DNA of 64,000 nucleotides. It comes from RI-153 sp963752935. GTDB lineage: Bacteria > Chloroflexota > Anaerolineae > Caldilineales > Caldilineaceae. The stretch is taken from contig CAVWAL010000005.1 of assembly GCA_963752935.1 (NCBI GenBank), positions 434,001 to 498,000 on the forward strand, given 5' to 3'. Position 1 is the first letter of the stretch, and the number at the start of each line of letters is the position of its first letter. Positions 40,801 to 49,189 of this stretch are shown piece by piece. The notes below the pieces were generated by a model. That model saw only the letters and a list, made by a program, of their open reading frames with translations, was not told where the DNA came from and ran no database searches. The translations under genes were made by a program, and so were the position numbers.

Positions 40801-41419
40801 TGCCATTCTGAGGATTGAGCACAACGCCGCCGATATGATACTCGCGAATCAACTCGGCGATGTCGCTGTTCGAGGTCACCTCGCTGCCCTGGAAATCAAT
40901 GACGAACAGTTGGCCAACGCGCTCGGCGACGCTCATCTGTGCGATCATCTCGTCGATCTGCCGATCAAGGATCGTATCGGGGCCGGGCGTCGGCGTCGGT
41001 GATGGCGTCGGCGTGGCGGTCAATGCGCTGGCGGCTTGTGCCGTTGCCGTCGCCTTGGCCCAAATCGTAGCGGTGATCGATACCGTATTGGGCAACGCCG
41101 GCGGCGTGATCGTAGCACTGACTGTGTCGGTGACGGTATCAACGCCAACAGGGGCGACGCCGACCGTAGCCGTCGGTGAAGCGCCGGCAAACGTTGGCGT
41201 AGCCGATGCCGTCTCCGTGGCTGTGGACACTACAGTGGCCGTGGACAATGACGCCAGGGTGGGGATTAATGTAGATGTTGCTGCAGCCGTCGGTTCGGCA
41301 GCCGGATCCTGGACGGGCGTCGGCGTGGTTGTGGCCGAAGGTGTCGTGGAAACGGTAAGCGTCAACGCAGGTTCAGGCGACGGCTCCTGAGCAAAAGCGG
41401 GCCGATACACCCGTCCCAC
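37871..41419 (-). CDS. Secreted GH3-like glycosidase family protein, N-terminus unresolved
   Basis: At least 1182 residues. A Thr/Ala/Pro-rich region (about 1-160) leads to a GH3 (NagZ-like) barrel from MSVAERVGQLFVIDFQG to GVVMSDALGVPSIRRYYD, whose Asp in MSDAL is at the nucleophile position. The usual NagZ Asp-x-His acid/base element is not seen (the segment reads AGHFPGQGGSDRRPDEE), so activity is uncertain. A second low-complexity linker, a GH3 C-terminal-like domain and 2-3 C-terminal membrane helices follow. The GTG at 41419 cannot be the true start: a good signal peptide (SFVLVWCLSIAINL, cleavage after AFA) is encoded just upstream in frame. Confidence 0.8.
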   Translation of the reverse strand: MGRVYRPAFAQEPSPEPALTLTVSTTPSATTTPTPVQDPAAEPTAAATSTLIPTLASLSTATVVSTATETASATPTFAGASPTATVGVAPVGVDTVTDTVSATITPPALPNTVSITATIWAKATATAQAASALTATPTPSPTPTPGPDTILDRQIDEMIAQMSVAERVGQLFVIDFQGSEVTSNSDIAELIREYHIGGVVLNPQNGNFSNDDPNAPRQIGVLTNQLQALAYDILLPAEQALDPPEVLLTRSNTGSLNPLQQTTPRLPLLIGVEQGGDAYPGSTMRSGFTMVPPQMAIGATWNTNLAESVGAIVGRELAAVGVNMLLGPSLDVLEQPRPEPVGGLGIYTFGGDSFWVGKMGQAYVRGVHAGGTGRVATIAGHFPGQGGSDRRPDEEVATIQKSLQELRHIELLPFASVTQRASSLLRYDGDPSSTDGLMSGHVRYSSFQGSRERTPPISLAKELEAILALEEFTTWRDEGGVVMSDALGVPSIRRYYDPTLQDFPRKRIALEAFLAGNDLLYLANFSLSGNWSETRDNIRETILFFRERYTSDPDFAARVDHSLQHILRLKIRLYNAAPGGNATAGEEPTAAVTVDPGTATPSATEPAVAESALPQSATPDSIDLTEPTVAVTDAVVTDAVVTGTETTENSPDAGVAEQDLVLGAIDIPLQRVLTNSRSLRVLTGAAREEAHSVVGQVARESVTILYPDPRGLADPLPAAPQSEEKILIFTDSRTYQECTSCPILSSMAPDAVEQALLSLYGPDATGQLQPAQLQSITFERLNAVLNNTAPTSTVQQVEDAINQADWIIFAMLDVDVAREQSSDAVKQFLRLRSDRLLGKRIVVLSLNAPYFLDSTEISKLTAYLGIYSKTQPFLEAAVRTIFRSTQATGSPPVSVPGTRYSNLIERLEPDPDQTIELHLLNEVVAVNPTTNTPSTETPPANIEADLAIGDVIVVETGIIVDRNGNPVPDGTQVNFRLIYEGAELALPIDPMSTHNGKARMATPLERSGTLRISASSVEADTSTVILVSTQGDDQSASIEFVMPTPTPEPTLEPTPAVIASNEVAAAAEGGKISGDGTLNPAPSTVVRPNARVDLLTLSLAGITQLVMLGLLLVVLVRVMPRAMLVYRLLWALLIGWLAYILYGLGLVPGSTWLQLTLYPWGVIPVVFIGMLLPMVWLQLRAE

Positions 41420-41632
41420 CCCGCCCAGGTTGATAGCGATGGAAAGGCACCAAACAAGTACAAAAGAGCGTGAAACCCAACGTCGGTGCGCCGGACAAGC
41501 GGCGCACAGAGCGGCGCGGGAATTGCGGTAGAGAAGCGTTCATGAGACCCTATTGGTAACGGTGCAAAGCGCAGAGGAACGAAGTAAACGTGAGACCATA
41601 AGCACAAACTGACAGGCTATCACTCAGGCTGC

Positions 41633-41662
41633 ATTGTACTTGCGGCAGGCAATGCACGTCAA
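41633..41662 (-). promoter_or_regulatory. Promoter for the GH3-like gene
   Basis: On the minus strand, TTGACG (41662-41657) and TACAAT (41638-41633) are separated by 18 bases. The predicted start near 41626 is about 83 bases before an ATG at 41543. Confidence 0.6.
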
Positions 41663-41724
41663 TTGTCGCCGGTCTTTCCCGGCGCGCCACACCTATGGTT
41701 GGATTGGCCCGAATGTAGCAATGT

Positions 41725-41754
41725 TTGGACAAAATGACCAAAAACAAGTATACT
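41725..41754 (+). promoter_or_regulatory. Promoter for uvrB
   Basis: TTGGAC at 41725-41730 and TATACT at 41749-41754 are separated by 18 bases. Transcription would start near 41761, giving a leader of about 165 bases. Confidence 0.65.
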
Positions 41755-41768
41755 AACCAGAGCGCAAA

Positions 41769-41780
41769 GAACTTATGTTC
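41769..41780. promoter_or_regulatory. SOS (LexA/DinR) box at the uvrB promoter
   Basis: GAACTTATGTTC is an exact GAAC-N4-GTTC palindrome, the core of the LexA operator known from Gram-positive bacteria, and the next base extends it to GTTCG. It starts 15 bases after the -10 hexamer, where a repressor would block transcription. uvrB is a classical SOS gene. Confidence 0.7.
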
Positions 41781-41927
41781 GTATTCACGACGGCTGTTTT
41801 CGAGGCCCTCCAGGCTGAATGTGAACGGGTAAATCCCGGTGTAAATCTATCCATGATAGGGTCCAGAGGACGCACAATCAGATTTACGCCGTAGTATTTA
41901 CGTCATTGTGTATCAGGAGATGAGCGC

Positions 41928-43946
41928 ATGCCCCCATTTAAGGTAGTCAGCGATTTCCAACCCATGGGCGATCAGCCTCAGGCCATCGAGAAATTGGCAC
42001 AAGGGCTTGACGCCGGTCTTCATCATCAGGTGCTGCTTGGGGTCACTGGTTCGGGTAAGACCTACACCATGGCCAAAGTGATCGAACAAGTCCAGCGTCC
42101 GGCGTTGATCATCGCGCACAACAAGACGTTGGCCGCGCAACTTTACAGTGAAATGCGTGAGTTTTTGCCAGAGAATGCGGTTGAGTACTTCGTGTCATAC
42201 TACGATTACTACCAGCCCGAAGCGTATATTCCGCGCAGCGACACGTACATCGAGAAGGATGCGCAGATCAACGACGAGATCGATCGTCTGCGCCTGGCCG
42301 CCACCAGTTCGCTCTTTAGCCGCCGCGATGTGGTCATCGTCGCTTCTGTCTCGTGCATTTACGGTTTGGGCAGCCCGCAAGATTACGGACAAAACGTGCT
42401 TCCCCTCAAAGTGGGCGACATGGTGCGTCGCAATCAGGTGCTTCGCCATCTCGTGGATATCTACTACGAACGCAACGACAATACGCTGCAGCGCTCGAAG
42501 TTCCGTGTGCGTGGGGATGTGCTCGAAGTACAGCCTGCCTACAGCGACTTTGCCTATCGCATCAGCTTTTGGGGCGACGAGATCGAGCGGATCACCGAGA
42601 TCGACACGCTCACCGGCGAGATCCTGGCCGATCACGATAAGGTGGAGATCTACCCGGCCAAACATTTCATCACTCCCCAGGATAAACTGACAGAGGCCAT
42701 CGAAGATATTGAAGCGGAGATGGAAGCCCAGGTGGCCGATTTCGAGCGTCAGGGCAAGTTGCTTGAAGCGCAGCGCATTGGTCAGCGCACCCGTTACGAT
42801 CTGGAGATGTTACGCGAGATCGGCTACTGCAACGGCGTGGAAAACTACAGCCGCCATCTGGCCCGGCGCCCGGGCGGCAGCCGACCGTGGACGTTGCTCG
42901 ACTACTTCCCGACGGACTGGGTGGTCATCATCGACGAGAGCCATATGACGATTCCCCAGGTGCGTGGCATGTACGCCGGGGATCGCTCACGTAAAGAGGT
43001 GCTGGTCGGCCACGGGTTCCGCCTGCCCAGCGCGCTCGACAACCGTCCACTGACCTTCGACGAGTTCGAAACCACTGTGCGCCAGGCCGTTTATGTCAGC
43101 GCTACGCCGGGGCCGTATGAGATGGAACACGCCGATCAGGTAGTCGAACAGATCATTCGCCCAACCGGCCTGATCGACCCGCTGGTGGAGGTCCGCCCCA
43201 GCAAGGGGCAGATCGACGATCTGCTGCGCGAGGTACAGATGCGCGTCGCCAAAGGTCAGCGGGCGCTTGTGACGACGCTGACCAAACGCATGTCCGAAGA
43301 TCTGAGCGAGTATCTGGCGGAACTGGGTGTGAAGGTGCAGTACCTGCACAGCGAAATCGAAACGCTCGAACGAGTAGAGATTCTGCGCGATCTGCGGCTA
43401 GGTGTGTTCGACGTCGTCGTGGGGATCAATCTTTTGCGCGAGGGGCTCGACTTGCCCGAAGTGACACTGGTTGCTATCCTCGATGCAGACAAAGAGGGAT
43501 TCCTGCGCAGCGGTTCGGCGCTGGTGCAGACCATTGGCCGTGCCGCCCGTCATCTAGAGGGCAAGGCGATCCTCTACGCAGATAAGATGACCGATGCGAT
43601 GAAGTACGCCATCGACGAAACCAATCGACGCCGGGCAATCCAGGAAGCGTACAACGTTGAACACGGCATCGAACCGCGTAGCATTGTCAAGAGCATCCGC
43701 GATCTCACGGACCGTGTACGTGTCCTGGCGGAGGAGAAGGGTGAGTACGTCAGCGAGAACGGGGATAAAGCACCGGCGTTGGATCCGATCATGTTACCGC
43801 GCGACGAACTGGCCAAGCTGATCAAGAGCATTGAGAAAGAGATGAAGGAAGCAGCCAAGGATCTGGAGTTCGAGCGTGCGGCTCAACTGCGCGACCAACT
43901 GATCGAGTTGCGCCAGTTGGAAGTCGAGCGAATCGGCATTCGCTAG
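41928..43946 (+). CDS. uvrB: Excinuclease ABC subunit B
   Basis: A 672-residue DNA-damage helicase-like ATPase of nucleotide excision repair. It has Walker A in LGVTGSGKTYTMAKV, the beta-hairpin that probes damage (YYDYYQPEAYIPRSDTYIEK), the Walker B region VVIIDESHMTIPQ, motif VI in QTIGRAARH, and the C-terminal UVR motif (LIKSIEKEMKEAAKDLEFE) that contacts UvrC. Length is normal. AGGAG lies upstream of the ATG. A LexA-type box overlaps the promoter region, suggesting damage induction. Confidence 0.97.
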   Translation: MPPFKVVSDFQPMGDQPQAIEKLAQGLDAGLHHQVLLGVTGSGKTYTMAKVIEQVQRPALIIAHNKTLAAQLYSEMREFLPENAVEYFVSYYDYYQPEAYIPRSDTYIEKDAQINDEIDRLRLAATSSLFSRRDVVIVASVSCIYGLGSPQDYGQNVLPLKVGDMVRRNQVLRHLVDIYYERNDNTLQRSKFRVRGDVLEVQPAYSDFAYRISFWGDEIERITEIDTLTGEILADHDKVEIYPAKHFITPQDKLTEAIEDIEAEMEAQVADFERQGKLLEAQRIGQRTRYDLEMLREIGYCNGVENYSRHLARRPGGSRPWTLLDYFPTDWVVIIDESHMTIPQVRGMYAGDRSRKEVLVGHGFRLPSALDNRPLTFDEFETTVRQAVYVSATPGPYEMEHADQVVEQIIRPTGLIDPLVEVRPSKGQIDDLLREVQMRVAKGQRALVTTLTKRMSEDLSEYLAELGVKVQYLHSEIETLERVEILRDLRLGVFDVVVGINLLREGLDLPEVTLVAILDADKEGFLRSGSALVQTIGRAARHLEGKAILYADKMTDAMKYAIDETNRRRAIQEAYNVEHGIEPRSIVKSIRDLTDRVRVLAEEKGEYVSENGDKAPALDPIMLPRDELAKLIKSIEKEMKEAAKDLEFERAAQLRDQLIELRQLEVERIGIR

Positions 43947-44009
43947 TACATTTCGGCGTAAGTACCACTGGTAGGGCGTGTCGGCATATGTCTGCCGGGA
44001 TTTGCCAGG

Positions 44010-44291
44010 TTACTTGCGCCCGCTGTCAAGCGCCGCTGGAAGGGTGAAGTAGAAGGTCGATCCTCGACCGCGAGCGGTGTAGACCCAGAGTTCACCGCCA
44101 TGTTTTTCGACGAGCGCCTTGGCCAGGGGTAGACCCAACCCCATGCCGCCTTGCAGCCGGTTGAGGTGATTGTCTATCTGGGCAAAGCGCTCGAAGATCG
44201 ATTCGAGTTGCAACTGATCGATGCCCGGACCAGTATCGGTGATGGCGACCTGAATGAAGGGGCCTTTGACAGTCGAATCTGCGCCACGCAC
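44010..44291 (-). pseudogene. C-terminal part of the frameshifted histidine kinase
   Basis: This frame encodes the end of the HATPase_c domain: ITDTGPGID (G1 box), FERFAQID (F box), and GMGLGLPLAKALVEKHGG (G2 box) to the end. It continues the kinase at 44174-45823 in another frame. Adding one G in the GG at about 44292 (cgcGGtgcg on the minus strand) would join the two into EARVRGADSTVKGPF without a gap. Confidence 0.85.
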
Positions 44292-45823
44292 CGCGCCTCC
44301 ACGGGCATCATCGAGACAGTGATCTTGCCGCCTTCGGGTGTAAATTTGATGGCATTGCTAAACAGATTGTGCAGAATACGGGTGACTTCCAGCGTATCGC
44401 ACAGCACGTACAGAGGTCTGCTGGTTGGCACAAACGATACGATCAGCCCTTTGGTTTGAAGCCACTGGAGATGTTCTGCGATGACGCTTTCAACAATCAC
44501 AACCAGATCCTGCTCCTCCAACATTAGCTGAGTACGTCCGGTTTCCAGGTTGTACATCGAGGTAATGTTGGTAATAAGGCTGGTCAAGCGACCGGTGGCC
44601 TTTTCAAGCTGATCCAGACTTTCGGCGGCGTCAGGGTTGGTGTCCAGTGATTCTTTCAAATTCCCACGGAGCACCACTTGATAACCGCTGACCAGATTCA
44701 ACGGTGTGCGCAATTCGTGGCTGACAAGCGCAATGAACTGGGATTTACGCTGTTCAAGGCGATTGAGTTCGATAAGGGTGGCCTGTTTGTCGGCCATGAG
44801 ACGTGCATTCTGGATGGCAACAGCCGCCTGACTGGCAAAGAGCGACAGGAGCGTAACGTCGTCGCTGTCAAACTCGTCATCGTAGCGTTGATTGACGACT
44901 TCCAGCGCCCCGATCACCTCGTCTTGCGCGATCAAGGGGACGGCAATGAGCGAGCGAGTCTTGACGCTAAGATTGTCACTAACGCCCGAATAGAAACGCG
45001 AGTTGCGCAACACATTGTTGTTGACCATCGGCTGCCGGTTGGTCACCACAAGCCCGGCGCCACTGCCCTGGATGGGCACTGTCCATCGCCGCAGCGTTTC
45101 ACGCTCAGTATCCGAAAGGCCATAGGCGGCGGCAAAGCGCAGGTTGTCCTGGTCGGGCTGCAGCAGCAGGATCGAACTTGCCTGTGATGTGGTAATATCG
45201 GCAGCGGCGCGGGCGATCTTGTCGAGCAGAACAGAGAGGTCGAGTTCGGCGCTTAAATCCTGAGCCAGTTCGGTCAGCGCCGCGTGGGCAGCCAGCATGT
45301 GTTGATTCTTGAGCAGCGAATCCAACAGCAAGGCAAGATCGGTCATATTTTGCACGTCAATGGCATCAAAAGGCTGCTTGACCGGTCGATAGAGATCGAG
45401 CACCGCCATGACCTTATGATGACGGCGTAGCGGCACAATCAGGTGCGTGTTGCCGGGCAAGAGCGCCACCTCACGCCGCTTGCTTACCGTTTCGATCAGT
45501 TCCATTGGAGCGCTTTCCATCGAAACTGATGGTTGATCCGTTCGTTTGCCGTCAAAGCGGAAGGCCTCGCGATAATGAGGCGTCTCTCCAATCAATGTGG
45601 ATGCCGGATCCGCACCCGAGCGCAGATGAAGATAGCAGACCGCCGCATCCGTCAGGGTGACGGCCATGCAACCGGCCTCACGCAGAAGCAGCATCTTACG
45701 CGTGTAGCGCCCCGAATGGACGGCGAGGCGAAGCAAAGCCTGTTGCGCAGTGATTTGACGCTTCAAGACCTTATTTTGCGCTTTATGACGATCGGCAAAG
45801 GAAAGCACAGAGGGCAATCCCAT
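44174..45823 (-). CDS. GAF-domain sensor histidine kinase, frameshifted near its end
   Basis: The intact part (about residues 1-512 of 549) has two GAF-like sensor regions, a HisKA domain with the phospho-accepting His in ALVSHELRTPLNLVSGYQ, and the N box of the ATPase (LHNLFSNAIKFTPEGG). After KITVSMMPVEAR the frame runs into unrelated sequence, and the missing G1, F and G2 boxes lie in the frame at 44010-44291. As written, the protein could not bind ATP properly. It is divergent from gyrA. A sequencing indel or a recent mutation are both possible. No membrane segments are seen. Confidence 0.85.
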   Translation of the reverse strand: MGLPSVLSFADRHKAQNKVLKRQITAQQALLRLAVHSGRYTRKMLLLREAGCMAVTLTDAAVCYLHLRSGADPASTLIGETPHYREAFRFDGKRTDQPSVSMESAPMELIETVSKRREVALLPGNTHLIVPLRRHHKVMAVLDLYRPVKQPFDAIDVQNMTDLALLLDSLLKNQHMLAAHAALTELAQDLSAELDLSVLLDKIARAAADITTSQASSILLLQPDQDNLRFAAAYGLSDTERETLRRWTVPIQGSGAGLVVTNRQPMVNNNVLRNSRFYSGVSDNLSVKTRSLIAVPLIAQDEVIGALEVVNQRYDDEFDSDDVTLLSLFASQAAVAIQNARLMADKQATLIELNRLEQRKSQFIALVSHELRTPLNLVSGYQVVLRGNLKESLDTNPDAAESLDQLEKATGRLTSLITNITSMYNLETGRTQLMLEEQDLVVIVESVIAEHLQWLQTKGLIVSFVPTSRPLYVLCDTLEVTRILHNLFSNAIKFTPEGGKITVSMMPVEARCVAQIRLSKAPSFRSPSPILVRASISCNSNRSSSALPR

Positions 45824-45952
45824 CTAGTAAGGGCAGCGAGCCATCCGCAACGGTACAACCTGGAAGGGCCGGAAGCCACAAGGCAACGATTCTATGCTTG
45901 AAAGACTGACTTATACACCAGAAAACAAAGTAAGAGCCGTGAGAATTGTACA

Positions 45953-48900
45953 ATGACTTTACCAACTGAAACCATAGGCAATGTACGTGAAGTTGACATC
46001 ACGGACGAGATGCAGCATGCCTATTTAGACTACGCCATGAGCGTGATCGTCAGCCGAGCGTTGCCCGACGTACGCGATGGACTCAAGCCTGTGCATCGCC
46101 GCATCCTCTATGCCATGTCGGACATGGGGCTGACAAACGATAAGGCCTACAAAAAGAGCGCACGCATCGTCGGTGAAGTGCTGGGTAAGTATCACCCACA
46201 CGGAGACTCGGCTGTCTACGATTCCATGGTGCGTATGGCGCAGGACTTTAGCCTGCGCTATCCACTGGTGGATGGACAGGGAAACTTTGGCTCTGTTGAC
46301 GGCGACAATGCGGCGGCGATGCGCTATACCGAAGCGCGCCTGGCCAAGATCAGCGCCCTGATGCTGGCGGATCTGGACAAAGACACCGTCGAGTGGGACG
46401 ACAATTTTGACAACACACTCAAGGAACCGGCGATCCTGCCGGCGACGCTGCCCAATCTGTTGATCAATGGCGCCAGCGGCATCGCCGTGGGGATGTCGAC
46501 CAACGTCCCCCCCCACAACCTGGGCGAAATCGTCGACGCGCTGATCTACATGCTCGATCGCTACGAGACAATCGACGAAGTGAGCGTCGAAGATCTGCTC
46601 CGGTTCGTTAAAGGACCGGATTTCCCCACTGGCGGGATTGTCTTCCGCTATCGAGAAGATCGGCGCGGCCAAGAGACAACCGACGTCATCACACAGGGGT
46701 ATGCCACCGGCCGCGCCCGCCTGATTGTGCAGGCCAAAGCGCACTTCGAAGAGATGAGTCGCGGCCGCACCCGCATCATCGTGACCGAACTCCCCTACCA
46801 GACCAACAAGACGAATCTGCTCGAACGCATTGCATCGCTGGTGCGCGACGGCAAGATTGAAGGCATCACCGATTTGCGCGATGAGTCGGATCGCGCCGGG
46901 ATGCGCATTGTCATCGAGCTCAACCGCAACTTCGACGCCAAAACGGTGCTTGCCGATCTCTTCAAGTACACGCCGATGCAGCAGACGTTCGGCATGTCCA
47001 TGCTGGCGCTTGTCGACGGTGAACCGCGCACGCTTGGCCTCAAACGCGTGTTGCAACTCTTCATCGAGCATCGTCAAGAGGTCATTCGTCGTCGTTCAGA
47101 GTATGATCTGGCCCGCGCGCGCGAACGTGCCCATATTGTCGAAGGGCTCCTCCGCGCGCTCGACATCCTCGACGAGGTGATCGATACGATCCGGCGCAGT
47201 CAACGGGTGGATACGGCGCGCACCAACCTTATGCGCAATTTCGGCTTCACCGAAGTCCAGGCACAGGCGATCCTGGACATGCCACTCAAGAGGCTTGCTG
47301 CGCTGGAACGCAAACGGCTGCAAGATGAGTACGATGAGTTGCAGAATCGCATCGCCTATCTCGAAGATCTGTTGAAAAACCCCACCAAAGTATTGGATGT
47401 GATCCGCGAGGAACTAACGACGCTGCGCCAGGAGTACGCCGATCCACGACGCACCCAGATTGTCGATCGCACCAAAGGGACACTGACCAGCACCGACCTG
47501 CTGCCCGATCAGAAGGTGTGGATCTCGTTGGGGGCCGGTGGTGAAATTCGCCGGCAGGCGTTTAGTGATGTTACCAAGACGAGTCTGCGCCAGTGTGGGC
47601 GCGACAGCGCAGTGGCGCTCCTCACCGCCAACACACAGGATTTGCTCTACGTTTTCGACAAACGGGGTGGCTGCCAACGTCTGGCCATCCACGAGTTGCC
47701 ACAAGACGAGGGCAAGCACATCGCCGAACTCACTACCTATACGCGGCGCGATCGAATCATCGCTGCCGTCGCGCTGCCGCGCATTACATCGGAGACAGCC
47801 GCCGGCTATCTCTTCCTGGCGACGCGGAACGGCAACGTCAAGCGCGTCTCTTTGGCCGATTTTGTAGCTGCCGGCGCCACGCTACCCAACGTTATCCGCG
47901 TGGATGAGAAGGATGAATTGGGCTGGGTCTTCGCCACGCCGGGCGACCAGGAAGTGATGCTGGTGGCGGCACGCGGCCGATCCATCCGCTTTAGCGAAGA
48001 AGACGTGCGCAGCATGGGGCTGGCGGCGGGCGGCATTGCCGGCATGAAGTTGCAGAAGGGCGAAAAGATTGTCTTTGCGGGGATGGTCGATCCAGAGGGC
48101 GAGTTGGTTACCGTTGGCGCCAACGGGTATGCCAAGCGGACGGTGCTCACCGAGTACAGTTCGCAGGGACGCAATGGCAGCGGTATCATTGCGCACAAGC
48201 TCGACAAACGCACCGGCGAACTGGTCGACGGACTGATCGTGAACAGCGATCGCCGTGATCTGGTTGTCTTTGTGACTGACAAAGGCGTGGCCAAACCGAT
48301 GGATTTGAGTGAAATCCCGGCGTCGGGGCGCAGCACGTTGGGGCAGAAAACCGTTCCAGTGGCGACGGGCGATCAACTGCTTGCGATCAAGGCGGCGCAG
48401 GGCGTACCCGGTTTTGTCGGCGATGAAACGCTGACGCCGCCGGCAGCGCGCGGCAACGGCAAAGCGCCCAAGAGCGAGGAACGATCCTCCGCATCGGCAG
48501 CGCGCACGGCCCGGGCAAGCGTAAAAACAGCGGCTACCTCATCAGAAAAGGGAGCATCGAACGGCAAGGCAGAGAAGCCGTCAAATGTAGCAAAGACAGA
48601 TACTGCACAGAAAGCGGACACTGCAGCGAAAGCCGGCGCCGTTGATAAAGCGACTGCACCGACCAAAAGGACATCCTCGCCGCGGGTGACAAAGAAAGCG
48701 AAACCGTCAAGCGAAGAGGTGGCAAAGCCCGCCACTGCCCCGAGCAGAAGTCGGACGCGTCGCAACAAAGACAGCGACAGCGAGGCAACGACCGCCAAAG
48801 AACAGCCCAGGGCAGAGGCGCCTTCACCAGAGCCTGCCGCACCGGCGGCAGCGGCACCAAAACCAGCGCGCAGCAAAGGCACAACCAGTCACAGTGAGCC

Positions 48901-49081
48901 TCAAAACGACGAAGCCGAATCGCCCGTCCAGCCCTCGTTGCTGCCCGCCACTCCAGATGAGGATGGCGGCGGTGCGCCAAGCAGCCGATCTGGAAAGACC
49001 ACCCCTGCTCGGAAAGGCAATGCGAAAAGCAAAATGGCTCGGGTCAGCAGTGTCACACGCAGTCAAAGGAAAAAGAAGTAA
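45953..49081 (+). CDS. gyrA: DNA gyrase subunit A with long basic disordered tail
   Basis: A 1042-residue type IIA topoisomerase subunit; usual length is 800-850. The winged-helix and breakage region carries the catalytic Y125 (AMRYTEARLAKI) and the quinolone region around HPHGDSAVYDS. The C-terminal beta-pinwheel is present, but the GyrA box, normally QRRGGKG, is degenerate (QGRNGSG, residues 738-744). Residues about 825-1042 are a Lys/Ala/Ser/Pro/Glu-rich, probably disordered tail without homology that I recognise. A ParC-type role cannot be excluded; gyrB is not in the window. The start follows no strong ribosome site. Confidence 0.93.
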   Translation: MTLPTETIGNVREVDITDEMQHAYLDYAMSVIVSRALPDVRDGLKPVHRRILYAMSDMGLTNDKAYKKSARIVGEVLGKYHPHGDSAVYDSMVRMAQDFSLRYPLVDGQGNFGSVDGDNAAAMRYTEARLAKISALMLADLDKDTVEWDDNFDNTLKEPAILPATLPNLLINGASGIAVGMSTNVPPHNLGEIVDALIYMLDRYETIDEVSVEDLLRFVKGPDFPTGGIVFRYREDRRGQETTDVITQGYATGRARLIVQAKAHFEEMSRGRTRIIVTELPYQTNKTNLLERIASLVRDGKIEGITDLRDESDRAGMRIVIELNRNFDAKTVLADLFKYTPMQQTFGMSMLALVDGEPRTLGLKRVLQLFIEHRQEVIRRRSEYDLARARERAHIVEGLLRALDILDEVIDTIRRSQRVDTARTNLMRNFGFTEVQAQAILDMPLKRLAALERKRLQDEYDELQNRIAYLEDLLKNPTKVLDVIREELTTLRQEYADPRRTQIVDRTKGTLTSTDLLPDQKVWISLGAGGEIRRQAFSDVTKTSLRQCGRDSAVALLTANTQDLLYVFDKRGGCQRLAIHELPQDEGKHIAELTTYTRRDRIIAAVALPRITSETAAGYLFLATRNGNVKRVSLADFVAAGATLPNVIRVDEKDELGWVFATPGDQEVMLVAARGRSIRFSEEDVRSMGLAAGGIAGMKLQKGEKIVFAGMVDPEGELVTVGANGYAKRTVLTEYSSQGRNGSGIIAHKLDKRTGELVDGLIVNSDRRDLVVFVTDKGVAKPMDLSEIPASGRSTLGQKTVPVATGDQLLAIKAAQGVPGFVGDETLTPPAARGNGKAPKSEERSSASAARTARASVKTAATSSEKGASNGKAEKPSNVAKTDTAQKADTAAKAGAVDKATAPTKRTSSPRVTKKAKPSSEEVAKPATAPSRSRTRRNKDSDSEATTAKEQPRAEAPSPEPAAPAAAAPKPARSKGTTSHSEPQNDEAESPVQPSLLPATPDEDGGGAPSSRSGKTTPARKGNAKSKMARVSSVTRSQRKKK

Positions 49082-49111
49082 CAGCACCAATTGGCAGGTG
49101 TGATCAAAGTC

Positions 49112-49161
49112 AAAAAAAGTCCCCGCTATAGACACTTGAGGTCTATAGCGGGGACTTTTTT
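49112..49161. terminator. Bidirectional intrinsic terminator after gyrA
   Basis: A-run, GTCCCCGCTATAGAC, 7-base loop, exact complement, T-run. It can serve both gyrA and the convergent cytochrome gene. Confidence 0.93.
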
Positions 49162-49189
49162 GAACGGGTTATGAGATGAGACAGAGTGC

